DNA of 64,000 nucleotides, from positions 23,546,631-23,610,630 of the forward strand of contig CM072511.1 of assembly GCA_036898135.1 (NCBI GenBank), in the 5' to 3' direction. Position numbers and translations under genes: made by a program. Positions 33,131 to 60,514 of the stretch are shown piece after piece. The notes beneath the pieces were generated by a model. The model saw only the letters and a program-made list of their open reading frames with translations. It was not told where the DNA came from and did no database searches. This DNA comes from Oncomelania hupensis. Taxonomy: Eukaryota; Mollusca; Gastropoda; Littorinimorpha; Pomatiopsidae. How positions within the stretch are numbered: position 1 is the first letter of the stretch; each line of letters opens with the position of its first letter.

Positions 33131-34239
33131 GAAGGCTATTGCTATAATCTGAATGTCAGAGCCTGCCGAGGAACATATACCAGTTCAAAGAGCTCCGCAA
33201 TGCCGTACCGAAATCCAAGGGGCTAACTTGCTGCACCCCGCGCATCGTCACAAAGACACGGACCATTGAGACAACCTCGATCGATCCGTGTTTATGTAGT
33301 AATGTATGAGCCCGTCACTAGCACTATTCCCAAAATGAGTGGTGTTCTCGTGACGATAATCTCCCGTCATCATAGGAAATCGAACCGAGGTCTCCGGCAT
33401 CCTATGCATCGAGCAATGTTCTTATACTCACTGAGGTATTGTGTCGATACAGGCGTCAGCGTAAACCTCAGCAGGCGTCTCAAATACTCTGTGTGTGAGG
33501 CGATTGCTTGTGATTAGATATCGCCCATAAACCAAGGTGGACTACGTTTTTGGTACTTCGGTGAAAAAAGCTATCTGGTGATGGTTCCACTAATTTAATA
33601 CCTTATAAAGTCGATGCTGTAAGTTTTACATTTTCGCGTTGGTTGGATCGATGCCATACCCTGATCGTATTGAGTTTATATTGTTCATTCAAACACTAAT
33701 TTTAGCAACCCGTTCCAAGACACTTTAATGGTGAAATAACATATTTGAAGAGGTATATTACATGTAACGTATTAACTATTTTTGCTGCCGTGCTAACACT
33801 AGAAAACAGTAACTGAGGTGTAGGCACTGCAAAACATTTTGTTGTGTTTTATGATTTAATTTGTTTAAACTTAGAACGTGCAATTCGCAACCGTCAGTAA
33901 TCTATGTTTATATTTTCACAGCCAATTTGTTAAGGAAACATAGCGACGCGCAATATTACGGAATCATTTTTTGTTTGTTTTTTTTTTGTAAAATTTACGT
34001 CCCCGGACACATTAGGCGTATAGGGGACGATAATGATGATGATGACATCGCAGCTTAAAAATCTTTTTTTTTAAATGGTGTTTTAAAAGATATATTGCAT
34101 TGCATTAATTTCATACTTGTATAATTTGACGTCAAGTTTGACAAAAGGTCGAAACATCGTGGAACACGAACATGTATGACCATTACACCTTTTCATGAAT
34201 TATTTGGGTTATCTTTTCTTCATTCTTCCTATTCTTTTT
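33131..34239. other. Unassigned sequence
   Basis: No gene or clear repeat seen. Confidence 0.5.
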
Positions 34240-34265
34240 TTTAAATATCTTTTCTGTTCTGTTCT

Positions 34266-34321
<56 letters not shown>

Positions 34322-34780
34322 TTCTGTTCTTTTCTTTTTGTTTTTTCTGTCCTTTCTTTCTTTCTGTTCTTTCTGTCTTTCTTTCCTTCTTTTTTTTCTT
34401 TTTGTTTTCTTTCTTACTTTCCATTTTTTCTGTATTTTTTCTTTTTTTCCTTTTTCCCTTTTGTTTTTTTTTCTCTTTCTTTCTTTCCTTTTTTTTCTTT
34501 TTTTTTAAATTCTTTATTTTCTTTTTTTATTGTCTTTTCTGTTTGTTTCTTTTCTGCTCTTTTCTGTTGTTATCTTTTTTATTTTTTCCTTTTTTATTTT
34601 CTGTTCTTTATTTTCTGTTCTTTTCTTTCTTTCTTTTTTTATTTTTTCTTTCTTTTCTGTTCTTTTATTTCTGTTCTTTTTGTTTCTGTTGTTTTCTTTC
34701 CTTCTTTTCTGTTCTTCCTTTCTTTCCTTTCTTCCTTGCTTTCACCTTTCTTTCTTTTTTTATATCTCCTCCACCCCAAA
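34240..34780. repeat. Pyrimidine-rich low-complexity tract with (CTTT)n
   Basis: About 540 bp almost only of T and C on the plus strand, including a clean CTTT run at 34266-34321. Its open frames (Phe/Leu/Ser-rich) are artefacts of composition. Confidence 0.95.
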
Positions 34781-34919
34781 CACACCCATTGGTCCTCTTT
34801 TTCCAGTCTTTCTATGTTATTTTTTCTTGCCCTTGCCTCCCAAGATATTTTAAGTCACCCGAGCTAGGCACAGTTTTTTTCCTCTTCACACCTCTTCACA
34901 CAAAACAATAAATCAGCCT

Positions 34920-35716
34920 CCGTTAGGACAAAACCCAGTGATTAGGCATGCTTCTTCCAGGCGGGAATGAAAGAGAATGAAGCATTGCCGTGGTGGTCAA
35001 CCAACGTTGTGTGATTGTAGGGAACCTGGCAGCATGGAAATCTAATACATCAAACTTGTGCCGGGAGGCCCAGTGAGACAGAAGACTAGAAATGAATGCA
35101 TGTGTCTACAGGACACTGTGAAAGACTCGCAGAGCTCCGGTGACAGAGAAGAATAGATCAAGTGAAAATACGTTGTGTGTGTGGGGAGCGGGGGGGGGGG
35201 GAGTGTGTGTGTGAGAGAGAGAAAGGGATGTTCGATATTTTGACTTGGATTTTGGAGAAAACAAATTTGTCCATTAAACTACGTACAACTCCGTTTGATT
35301 TTGAATGTTAAATACTAATACTAATACTAATACTAATTCACAACTTTCCGGCACCTCTCATAAAAACTCGTGGGTATCGCCATTATAAATTAAAACGAGG
35401 TTACTATGAAACCAAGTTCCGGTTTGGCATGTTTTGCTTTTATCAAAGCTTGATGCGTGACTTTTAACTATGGCAAATTGCCGAAAACGACGATTGTTAG
35501 AGCCAGAAAACGAGTGGGATAAGTATAAAAACTGTGGAGGAAGTACATGCTCAGTGAAAGAATGCAAAAAACAATCGTAGAGGCCTGTATTTGTGGCGAC
35601 TTCGGAGGTGCGTCGATCATCGACAGAAAGTGAAACAGGATCTGAAGACTCTTGTAGTTTTTCATAGCTTCGCCGTCGCAACCTTCACAAAACACGAAGT
35701 AGTTCACTATGTTAGG
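34920..35716. other. Unassigned sequence
   Basis: Nothing recognisable. Short simple repeats near 35190-35220 and (TACTAA)n near 35313-35336. Confidence 0.5.
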
Positions 35717-35900
35717 CTAGCGTTGTGGCCAAGTGGGCTAAGGCGGGACTAACTTGCCTTGTCCACAAGTCAGAAACCAATGGCGCCTGACAGGTGTGGG
35801 TTCGAGCCAGCATCTGGGCGTTATGTTTTTTCGAATATTTTTCAAAAATTCACAAATAATGTTAGGTAGGTAGGGTTTAGGCGCGCCACTGGCGATAGAA
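35717..35900 (+). mobile_element. tRNA-Ser-like SINE head, second copy
   Basis: GTTGTGGCCAAGTGGGCTAA (box A region) and GTGTGGGTTCGAGCC (box B) with the same long middle as the inverted copy at 22356 (AAACCAATGGCGCCTGACAG). The body ends soon after, near GGTAGGTAGGG. Truncated. Confidence 0.7.
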
Positions 35901-36133
35901 AAGGGATAATAAACTGCAGCAAAAAAAAAATATGTGAGGGTACGATACTGGTGGCCAGTGACACATGTTATTATTCTTGAATATTTGGAAATAACTCACT
36001 AAAACACGCGAAGAAAGAAACCGGAAGTATGTTTCATAGAGGGGATTCCCGTTGGTGCATAGGATAGCAGAAAAGTGTGAATACTACTACTACTACTACT
36101 ACTACTAATAATAATAATAATGATGATATAAAA

Positions 36134-36173
<40 letters not shown>

Positions 36174-37358
36174 TACTGCTAATGAGAAAAAGGAGGAGAA
36201 GAAGAATAACAACAACATCAACAACAGGAATTGATACTATAGAGATCTACACGCTTTTCTCCCAAGTCACCATTCAGGCTCAAACACACATTGCACTGAA
36301 GCCATGTGATTGCCATTTTGCATGTTATTCAGAAGATAACTGAGCTTGTAAACGCGCTATAGAAGGAAAATAGCTGTGTGCAAATCGTGGAATAACACAT
36401 CAGGTTTGATCTACGGCATTCTTGCTGCTGTCGGCAAAATCTATGATTGCTTGGTTTACATTGCGGTTGGCCTGGTGCTAAGGGGGGAAATGTCTCACCA
36501 TGACAACCGCCGGTGACCTTGATGACCCGCCGTGACCTTGACGACCGAGATGACCTTGATGACCTTTTGTGGACAGGGACGGGGGCGAGACGGGAGAGAC
36601 AGGCTGGCCACCCCACCCAGGTGACCGCGTGCGGGATTTAATCCGGAGTGGACAAGCCAGGGGCCTCTTGACCTCAGTCCGGCGCTGAGCGATTGCTGTG
36701 TAATTGCCTCATCGATCCACCACTGACCACACAGGAGGGAGGAGGAAGGGAGGGAGTGTTGTGAGGGGTGGGTAAAGATGGAAAAGGAGAGATGGGGAGG
36801 GGGGAGAAACAAGGGGGGGGGAGGATACACATGCATTGCACTTGAAGCAACAAGGGGGCGTCTCGGATCCCAGATAGCAAGCGAACGTTTAAATAACATT
36901 AACAATTGGATAGTTTCCAACGATGAAAAACCATTATTATATAACGTAAGATTGACGTTATTTTGACCATCTGAATATCGGTTTTTTACAACTTTCTTCA
37001 AAAACTGCTTTTAAACGAAAATGTAACCACATTTTAATGTTTCAGTAACGTTTCTTTTTAAACGGTATTTTAATGGTTACTTGAGAAACGCTCTAACTCT
37101 TATCTCGTTCAGATCAAAACTAAAACACCTTTGTTTTGTGGCCATTTTATATATAAACCATTTTTTTTGTCTTGGATGTTGTCATCTGCGATTTGTTTTT
37201 TGTGTTAGTAGTTTGGCATGGCTGTGTGTGAATGAGCACTTTGAACCTGGTTAGAGGGAATTGCACTTTATAAAAATGTTTATTATTGTGCATTAAAACA
37301 TGTATTAATTTATTCTTCTTATGAATATCATTATTATTAGTAGTAGTAGTATTAGTAG

Positions 37359-37389
<31 letters not shown>

Positions 37390-37497
37390 AACATTTTAAT
37401 AACATCAATACAACCCTTTATAAACTGTTTTATCCCCTTGAAATACATTTTCTTTAAAGTTTGCAATAAACGTAATACGTAGTATACTGTTGATTTA
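35901..37497. other. Unassigned; contains a (TAC)n microsatellite and TGACC-rich stretch
   Basis: Trinucleotide repeats (CTA/TAC) lie at 36081-36105 and 36136-36173. TGACCTTG motifs cluster at 36514-36563. Nothing else recognisable. Confidence 0.5.
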
Positions 37498-37691
37498 GAA
37501 AATGTTAAATACAGGCCCTTTAAATGCTGAGTGCATGGACTACCATTATAATAGGCCTGGTCTAAAGGCCTCCAACTGTTTTTTGCAGACCACATTTGGG
37601 CCAATCAAGCCGCCCCTGTGTGGCCGGTCTGCTCTGGCTAACAATGGTAGTCCACCCATTCAGTGCATACGGACCTGTATTTAACGTTTTC
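37498..37691. mobile_element. MITE with about 50-bp terminal inverted repeats, TA flanks (family M2)
   Basis: The left end GAAAATGTTAAATACAGG and right end CCTGTATTTAACGTTTTC are inverted copies, and the similarity extends inward to GGACTACCATT / AATGGTAGTCC. The element is 194 bp, flanked by TA on both sides, which suits a Tc1/mariner-type nonautonomous element. No coding capacity. Confidence 0.75.
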
Positions 37692-38682
37692 TAGATCGTC
37701 GAAATCAGTTTTTGTCAATTGCTAACAGTACGTTTGTACAACGTATATTGCAAATGTTACCCCCAAGAATAAGATAACAGTAATAATTAAATACTAGCAG
37801 GACAAAAACAATAATATAGTCTAGTTTGAAGTAATTGCGAACATGTTCCATAAGTACCTTAGCACAGTATAAAACAGCATTAACCATCATACAATGGTAG
37901 CATAACTATTTCCACAACTGAAATAGTGTGTATGGATTAATTGGCAGCATATAATATAGCACCTCAATAAACTTTTCTTCAATAGCAAGTGTTCCAATTT
38001 TTCATAGCAAACAGCAGTACATGGATAAATCAGTTGTTCACAGGAAACGGAAGAAGCACGTCAACTGCTCGTAGCAGACACCTGTATTACATTTAACAAT
38101 TTTTCGTTTTAAATCAGGACTGCAAACTTTGCACACTATAAACCAAAAAGAAACCCTTGAAAAGACCAAAACGTAATCTTTATTTATTGTGTACAAACTG
38201 TTAATAATAATAAAGCACATTAGCTATATTATATATTTCCATCCGTCTTTTTCTCTTAAATCCCACTGTTGTTGTTTTGTTTTCTTTGTTGCGAATAATC
38301 GCCCCTTATAATATGTAAAAATATATAATACATTTTAAAAGATTTTTTTTAATGCTCAAATTTTTTTTAAATTGAGACCAGTATCAAACAAACTGAATCA
38401 TAAAACACTATCATTCACAAATCTTAACCTTAACACACACACAAATCCTAGAAGGGAATACTTAACAGAATTCAAATGTAAAAAAACACCAACATATCAT
38501 CCCCAAACCTTGACTAACACTATTCGCAATACAATAAAACTTAAAAAGGTATTCTATTGGACATGCAAATTCTTTTTTTCTCTCTCTCTCTCTCTGTCGC
38601 TCTCTCTCTCTGTTTTGTTGTACAAAATACCACCCCCTCTCTAACACGAGATCGCACTCCTGCTTCAAAAGCAACTAATGCT
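37692..38682. other. Unassigned AT-rich sequence
   Basis: No gene seen. A short CT-rich run at 38577-38615. Confidence 0.5.
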
Positions 38683-38874
38683 CTGTCTTAATTGGAAAGT
38701 TCCTGGAAGGTTCTGGGAGGTTCACACAATTTTTTTTTCGAGGTTCTCAGAACCCGAACCTAGGTTCCAGAACCTTTTTGGGTAAAAAGAGCTTAGGAAT
38801 CTAGGTTCGGGATTCTCAATAAAAAAGTTGTTGAACCTACCCTGAATCTTCCACGAACCTTCCAGTTAAGACAG
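38683..38874. mobile_element. MITE-like inverted-repeat element (family M3)
   Basis: The left end CTGTCTTAATTGGAAAGTTC and right end GAACCTTCCAGTTAAGACAG are near-perfect inverted copies. The pairing extends about 45 bp inward (TGGAAGGTTCTGGGAGGTTC against GAACCTACCCTGAATCTTCC). 192 bp, noncoding. Target duplication not clear. Confidence 0.7.
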
Positions 38875-39155
38875 GCCATTACGGGTTCACTGATTGTTCA
38901 GAGATTCTGTGTCATTGTCAGGAAGAGTTAGCCTTTAAGTTAGATTTTGTATTGAACAGCGCCTTGTGTAGCTCTTGAGATGGACTAGCGCTATGCAAGT
39001 TGTCTTTTTTAAGTAAATTAGTGAAGAACTAAAGGTAAACGCTACAATGGAAATGGCGTGTGAGAGGCAAAACGTGTCAAAAGACAGATGGGCGGAGGGG
39101 GAGGCAGAGTGAGATTGAGGAAGGAGAAACATTTCTTCTTCTTCTTCTTCTTCAT

Positions 39156-39655
39156 NNNNNNNNNNNNNNNNNNNNNNNNNNNNNNNNNNNNNNNNNNNNN
39201 NNNNNNNNNNNNNNNNNNNNNNNNNNNNNNNNNNNNNNNNNNNNNNNNNNNNNNNNNNNNNNNNNNNNNNNNNNNNNNNNNNNNNNNNNNNNNNNNNNNN
39301 NNNNNNNNNNNNNNNNNNNNNNNNNNNNNNNNNNNNNNNNNNNNNNNNNNNNNNNNNNNNNNNNNNNNNNNNNNNNNNNNNNNNNNNNNNNNNNNNNNNN
39401 NNNNNNNNNNNNNNNNNNNNNNNNNNNNNNNNNNNNNNNNNNNNNNNNNNNNNNNNNNNNNNNNNNNNNNNNNNNNNNNNNNNNNNNNNNNNNNNNNNNN
39501 NNNNNNNNNNNNNNNNNNNNNNNNNNNNNNNNNNNNNNNNNNNNNNNNNNNNNNNNNNNNNNNNNNNNNNNNNNNNNNNNNNNNNNNNNNNNNNNNNNNN
39601 NNNNNNNNNNNNNNNNNNNNNNNNNNNNNNNNNNNNNNNNNNNNNNNNNNNNNNN
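39156..39655. other. Assembly gap (500 N)
   Basis: Exactly 500 N, most likely a placeholder of fixed size. A CTT-rich run abuts its left side (39136-39155), so a simple repeat may have broken the assembly. Confidence 0.99.
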
Positions 39656-39965
39656 ATAATACATGTGACCCAAAAAGGTAAAAGCAAGACCAGTACATAT
39701 TTGAGGGACAGATCTAGATATTTGAAACGTTGGTAAAATATCACTAAACAGCCCCAAAACATGAAAGCATGAATGGAATACATTATATCGGGTCAAGATG
39801 CGAGGGAAAGCAATACTGGGCAGAAAACAACCATTGCCCACAATTGCTGTGCAACAACCAAAAAAGGTTTCATATATTTTGACATTTTGCTGATCTGCAG
39901 ACTAGCTGAAAGCAATAAACAACACAAAAACGAAAAAGCAAAATATAAAATTATACTGTTCATTA

Positions 39966-40262
39966 TTTATGTCGAATAGCACAGTGGTTGGAGCACTCGC
40001 TACTGTGTCGCAAGTTAAGCACCGTCCAGTGCGTTTAGCACTTAGATGGGTGACCGCAAAACGTGAAGCGACAAATAACAACGCCCCCAGTTGACTCAAC
40101 TGTGACTGAGTACCTACTCTCTTAAGGGTGGAGAAGGTAAAGCAGCGAAGGAGATGGGCATCACCCTCATTACGCTGGCCCAAGATAAGTGTGATCTCAA
40201 ACATCACGCACCCCTATGGCCACAAGGCTATGGGACAACCTTTACCTTTACCTTACCTTTAT
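39966..40262 (+). mobile_element. 5S-rRNA-like SINE, copy 1
   Basis: The head has ATAGCACAGTGGTTGGAGCA and then GTCGCAAGTTAAGCA and TTAGATGGGTGACCGC, which follow the internal control region of 5S rRNA (AAGCTAAGCA, CTTGGATGGGAGACCGC). The body matches 55378-55674. The tail is CCTTTA repeats. Confidence 0.8.
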
Positions 40263-41995
40263 TTAGCACTTTCTACGTCTAACGAAGCTTAGATGAATAT
40301 AAAATTAACTAGAAGAACAAAGCCCATATGACTCACATGCATGTTATGGAACTCGAATATGTGTGACCAGAAAAAAAACAAAAATTGAAACGGTGGCATT
40401 AAAATGTTAAGTAATACCGACTTTCATTTTTCTATGCTCTTTACCTTGAGACGACATCGACCTCCAGACACAAATACACTCACGTACTATCAAATAACGT
40501 ACAGCAAACGTATTATGCCAAAAAAATTGTGACCTAGGGATGATCTTGACCTTCAGTGACCTTGACCTTGGGGTGACCGCATGTGAGTCAATGAACCAAA
40601 ATGTGACAATGAAATTAACGTACATTATTATTTACCCAATACTACATGGGTGTCTTGTGACAGCAAACTTTGTGATAGCGAAACCTACTGGCAAACTAAT
40701 ATGATTTGATTTGATTTCTTGTTTCTAGGGTCCATTGAATATTTAACAGTCATATCTGGACCACACGCATACGAAACGGGTCTATCTCTTACAGGATAAA
40801 CTAATATGAAATTTTCACTTGACTAAGTTAAGATTCAAATCCGCCATCTTCCATTCAAATACCGTTTATATTCGAGCCCTACCACCTGGATGTTATCTGC
40901 ATTGAAAACAGATCAGGAATATTCAAAAGAGCGGATATAATCATAAAATCAAGCCAGTGGCAGGTTTTAAGCTAGCTGATACAATTATTCAGTCAGCTCT
41001 CAAGTATTATACCAAACGATAAAGTATTTTACAAAAGTAACATTGTTACTATAAAACATTTCAGAAGCAGGTAATCTCAACTTTAGCATTTACAGTTCAA
41101 AACGATTTCGATCTCACTGCCAGAAAATCTCCTTCCTGTTTTTTCGAAGTACTGCTAAACTCCCACTACCTCTGTTTGGTCCTTTCCTCTCAGTCACTGC
41201 TTAACAGACTAAGTGACGCCACAACTAGATAAACAAAAAGAACTTCGGTGCTCCATCTTTTGAGTGCACTGACCCTCTTCATTGGATCAAACTTCCTCTT
41301 GCATGAGTTCGGTTTCCAAGGCAGTCTTCAAATGACAGCTTGATCAAGACTTCATTTTAACTACTCTTCAGTTATTATGCCACTTTTTCCTCTCGCCAAA
41401 CAGTATCTGCTGTCATAATTTGTATCCTCCCTAACCACATTGGGCTTTGTAAATAGATCGTCCATGTGTATTAAGTGCACTACATTATTATCACAGTCTT
41501 TTCTTCTTCTGCTTTATCTCTTCATTTACGATCTGGAGTTAAGATCTTGGTTTCTAGAAACCTGGCTTCCTGAAACAGAAACAGGGAGGTGTCGATTATA
41601 CAATAAATGAACCGAGTATACAGAGATCAACTTATAAATTTGTTAATCAATGTTTGCTACTGCAATTAATTTTTTTGCCTTCAGTTAAATTTTCCAGTGT
41701 GGATAAAAATGATGAACATAAAACATTAGTGTTTAAATAATAATTAGGTATATCTTTACAAACATTAATTTTAGAAAGTGCATACTGACATCAGTTTCAA
41801 AGATAATGTGCTTTTAATAAGCAGTACATCTTCTAATTTTACAACTGAAACTGAGAATTCTTTTGCTTCCTAATAAATTTTCTTCCCTCTTGTTTGGACA
41901 TGTCTTCAGCATAGGCTATAGATATGATGTTAACTTGATGCACTGAATTACTTTCAAGGTGTAAACGTGTGCGTTATAGATCAATGTCTTCTTCT
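40263..41995. other. Unassigned sequence downstream of the TRIM-like gene
   Basis: Contains a cluster of TGACCTTG-type motifs at 40549-40576. The region next to the gene end may hold its 3' UTR, but no clear poly(A) signal was identified. Confidence 0.45.
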
Positions 41996-57907
<15,912 letters not shown>

Positions 57908-57958
57908 GGCTGCTTTAGAGAAAAGCAAGAACCAAGCTCGATGGAGTGAATCAAAACG

Positions 57959-57968
57959 GAAACCGAAA
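57959..57968 (+). promoter_or_regulatory. ISRE-like motif upstream of the TRIM-like start codon
   Basis: GAAACCGAAA, fitting the IRF-binding pattern GAAANNGAAA, about 52 bp before the ATG. One such match is expected by chance every few tens of kb, so this is only suggestive. Confidence 0.3.
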
Positions 57969-58000
57969 GTCGTCCTTCTTGAGAATTTATGGAGTGGTTT

Positions 58001-58921
58001 CCCCTGATGGATTTACCCCTAACGCCCCACCCCCACCCACCTACCTCATTCCCTTGAAATCATGGATTAAAAAAAAAAAACATATAATTATTTGCAGATA
58101 ATTGTCTTTAAAAAAAAAATGTGTTTCCCCGCCCCCTTAGCCTACGATTTTTTTTAATTTTACAAGGGACTGAATCGAGTACATTTTGTACTTCCACAAA
58201 TCTTTCTAATATGTGGTTCGCTCCCTTCGATATATACTCTCATATTACCTGGTTTCTGGCAACACATGTATGTTACGCGACCTTAATTTTGAGCGGATTT
58301 TGCATAATTATATTTTTCATTTGTAATTTGGTGGGATTTTTTTTTAATGCGAAGAGGTAATTTAACACTCTTTCAACTGGTTACAATTATAATCTATCGT
58401 CATTTCAACCCATTTGAAGGCTTTCAATGCTCGATTGTTGAAATATGTGCGTATCCCTTAAACAAAACGAAGTGACGTCAACCCATGACGTTAAAGCAAT
58501 AGTCAAGACGTAAATCGTAGTCATGACGTATTTGCTCCTGAAGGTCAGTGGTTTCACATAACAGAAGCTGATCACCGAAGATGGAAAGCAACACAGAGAA
58601 ACGCGATTGCGGAGAAGAAGTATGTATAGGCCTAGATCTACTAAAGTCTTTGTAGCGTTTTGTTTCCACTGCCATTATTCTGGCGTTCACCGCCATAGTA
58701 ACTGTCTGTAGTCTCTGATTTGCTCTGATTGCTGAAATGTGTCCAAGCAAAGAATCCATCCATCCATTATACTTGTAGAATGATTAAAAAAAAAAAAAAG
58801 AATTTCTTTGATGAAGTTGATGTCTTATAAGCTTATAGCGCGATTATCTACGTCGGTAGACAAGCACGGGTGGCGGTAGGGGAAGATCATAGATGGGGAG
58901 TGATCCAAAAACAAAGCGAAG
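58001..58921. other. Unassigned sequence upstream of the TRIM-like gene
   Basis: Contains A-runs near 58070, 58110 and 58785. No gene or RNA seen. Confidence 0.5.
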
Positions 58922-59565
58922 TGTTACACTCTGTTTGATGATGGTGTTTTTCTTTATCAGTATTTGATTCAGCCCCGATGCTGAAGTCCTGATAAGGTGT
59001 AACTCAGATTCGTTTATTCACACAGCCTGCTCAATCAGCATACAAGTCACAAAGTCGACGTATGAAGTTTTCCACTTTTATTCAGCACACATCAACAACT
59101 GCATACAATTCTCAACTCAACTCAACAACTTTCACAGCAACTCTTCTTTACTTTCCAGCTTCACTATCAACAACAATCTCTCAACAACAGTGCGGCACAC
59201 AATTTTATAATCTCTCTCTCTTCCGGAAGAATTTCGAATACTGTAGAAATGACGCACTGCCACCAATCGAATAAAAGATCGTCATCACTGACTTACGTCA
59301 ATACATATTTTTATATCTTCCAGAACGACCTCTTGCTTCGACATGTATCGGGAAATTTCTATCAAGAGTAAACACGCATATCCAGAAGATTCTCAAATAA
59401 TATCGACTAACGCAAATTATCAACGTTATACAAAGCCTCTCCTAACAACAATGCAAACTCAAATCAAAGGTAAATAAACACCATTATTGAATACTTTGCA
59501 AAACGAAACGATTAGATCTATCGTGCGCGCTTCCGACATACTTTCGTTCACGTTTCAACGTAACA
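58922..59565 (-). mobile_element. Solo LTR, same family, inverted, 644 bp, with 5-bp target duplication
   Basis: Starts TGTTACACTC, ends CGTAACA, flanked by CGAAG at 58917-58921 and 59566-59570. Shares with 55844-56422, in inverse orientation, ATTCAGCCCCGATGCT, TTTTATTCAGCA and GCATACAATT. The internal region was lost by LTR recombination. Confidence 0.85.
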
Positions 59566-59696
59566 CGAAGCAACCATCACATGTAAAACAACAGCAATGA
59601 CTAAAACACCAACAATAACAACAACAAAACACTAAGATTAAGAAAGTATGACGGCCTACTAGCGCCAAAACCTGATAATAAAATGACATACTGCGC

Positions 59697-60347
59697 GGCC
59701 TGGACGTGGGCGATGTGTCCCTCCTCACTCTCTTAGACCTATCTTCTGCTTTCGACACTATTGACCAAAACATTCTCCATCAAAGACTCTCCACTCTAAA
59801 CGGAATCTCTGGAACTTGTATCTCCTGGTTTCAATCTTATCTCTCTCACAGGTCTCAGTCTGTCCTCATTGGTGAACACTCTTCCTCGTCTGTCCCACTC
59901 TCCTTTGGTGTCCCTCAAGGTTCTGTCCTCGGTCCTGTCCTCTTCATTCTGTACACTAAGCCTCTCTCTGATCTCATCTATTCTCACTCTGTCAACAGTC
60001 AGTCATTTGCACAAATTGCAGACGACACACAACTCCACACCTCTTTCAGCTCTTCACAGGCACACGCCTCCGTCCAGTCCATGCAGGCATGCATCACTGA
60101 CGTCAAACAATGGATGTCCGAAAACCGTCTAAAGCTCAATGATGACAAAACTGAAGCGCTCTTGATCAAAAAGAAATCCGACAAATCTGACTTACCAAAT
60201 AGCATCACAGTGGGAACCTCATCCATTTCATTTTCTGACCATGCCCGCAACTTAGGTTTTATTCTGCCTTCTGACATGTCACTTGACCAACACATTTCCA
60301 ACATATGCCGCTCTGCCTATTTTGAAATTCACCGCTTCAGCTCTGTC
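59697..60347 (+). pseudogene. CR1/L2-like LINE reverse transcriptase fragment
   Basis: Open frame across the RT core: LLDLSSAFDTIDQNIL (motif A), FGVPQGSVLGPVLF (motif B), QIADDTQLH (motif C, with Ile in place of Tyr), ENRLKLNDDKTEALLI and LGFILPSDMSLDQHI. The similarity stops abruptly near 60347, where unrelated sequence follows in frame, so both ends are cut. It is a different family from the LINE at 53700. Confidence 0.8.
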
Positions 60348-60514
60348 ACGTGGGGTTTATGGGCTCTGCACAATGGAATTATGGACCCTCACGTTTATTC
60401 GGTGGGAACTGCTAGTAAGTCACCCTATGAACTACTTTAATAAATTTATTTGTTTAGCTCGTTCTGTGTTAAGGTTAGGGTACAGAAATAGATAGACAAA
60501 TGGTAAAAGATTAC

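Noticed and set aside
34195..34911. A 238-codon Phe/Leu/Ser-rich frame that looks like a membrane protein
   Set aside because: It is a product of the T/C low-complexity tract with CTTT repeats.
36495..37001. A 168-codon minus-strand frame
   Set aside because: Pro/Ser-rich translation of purine-rich DNA without domain, splice context or similarity to its surroundings.
38935..39841. Long frames crossing 39156-39655
   Set aside because: They run through the 500-N gap and have no real coding evidence.
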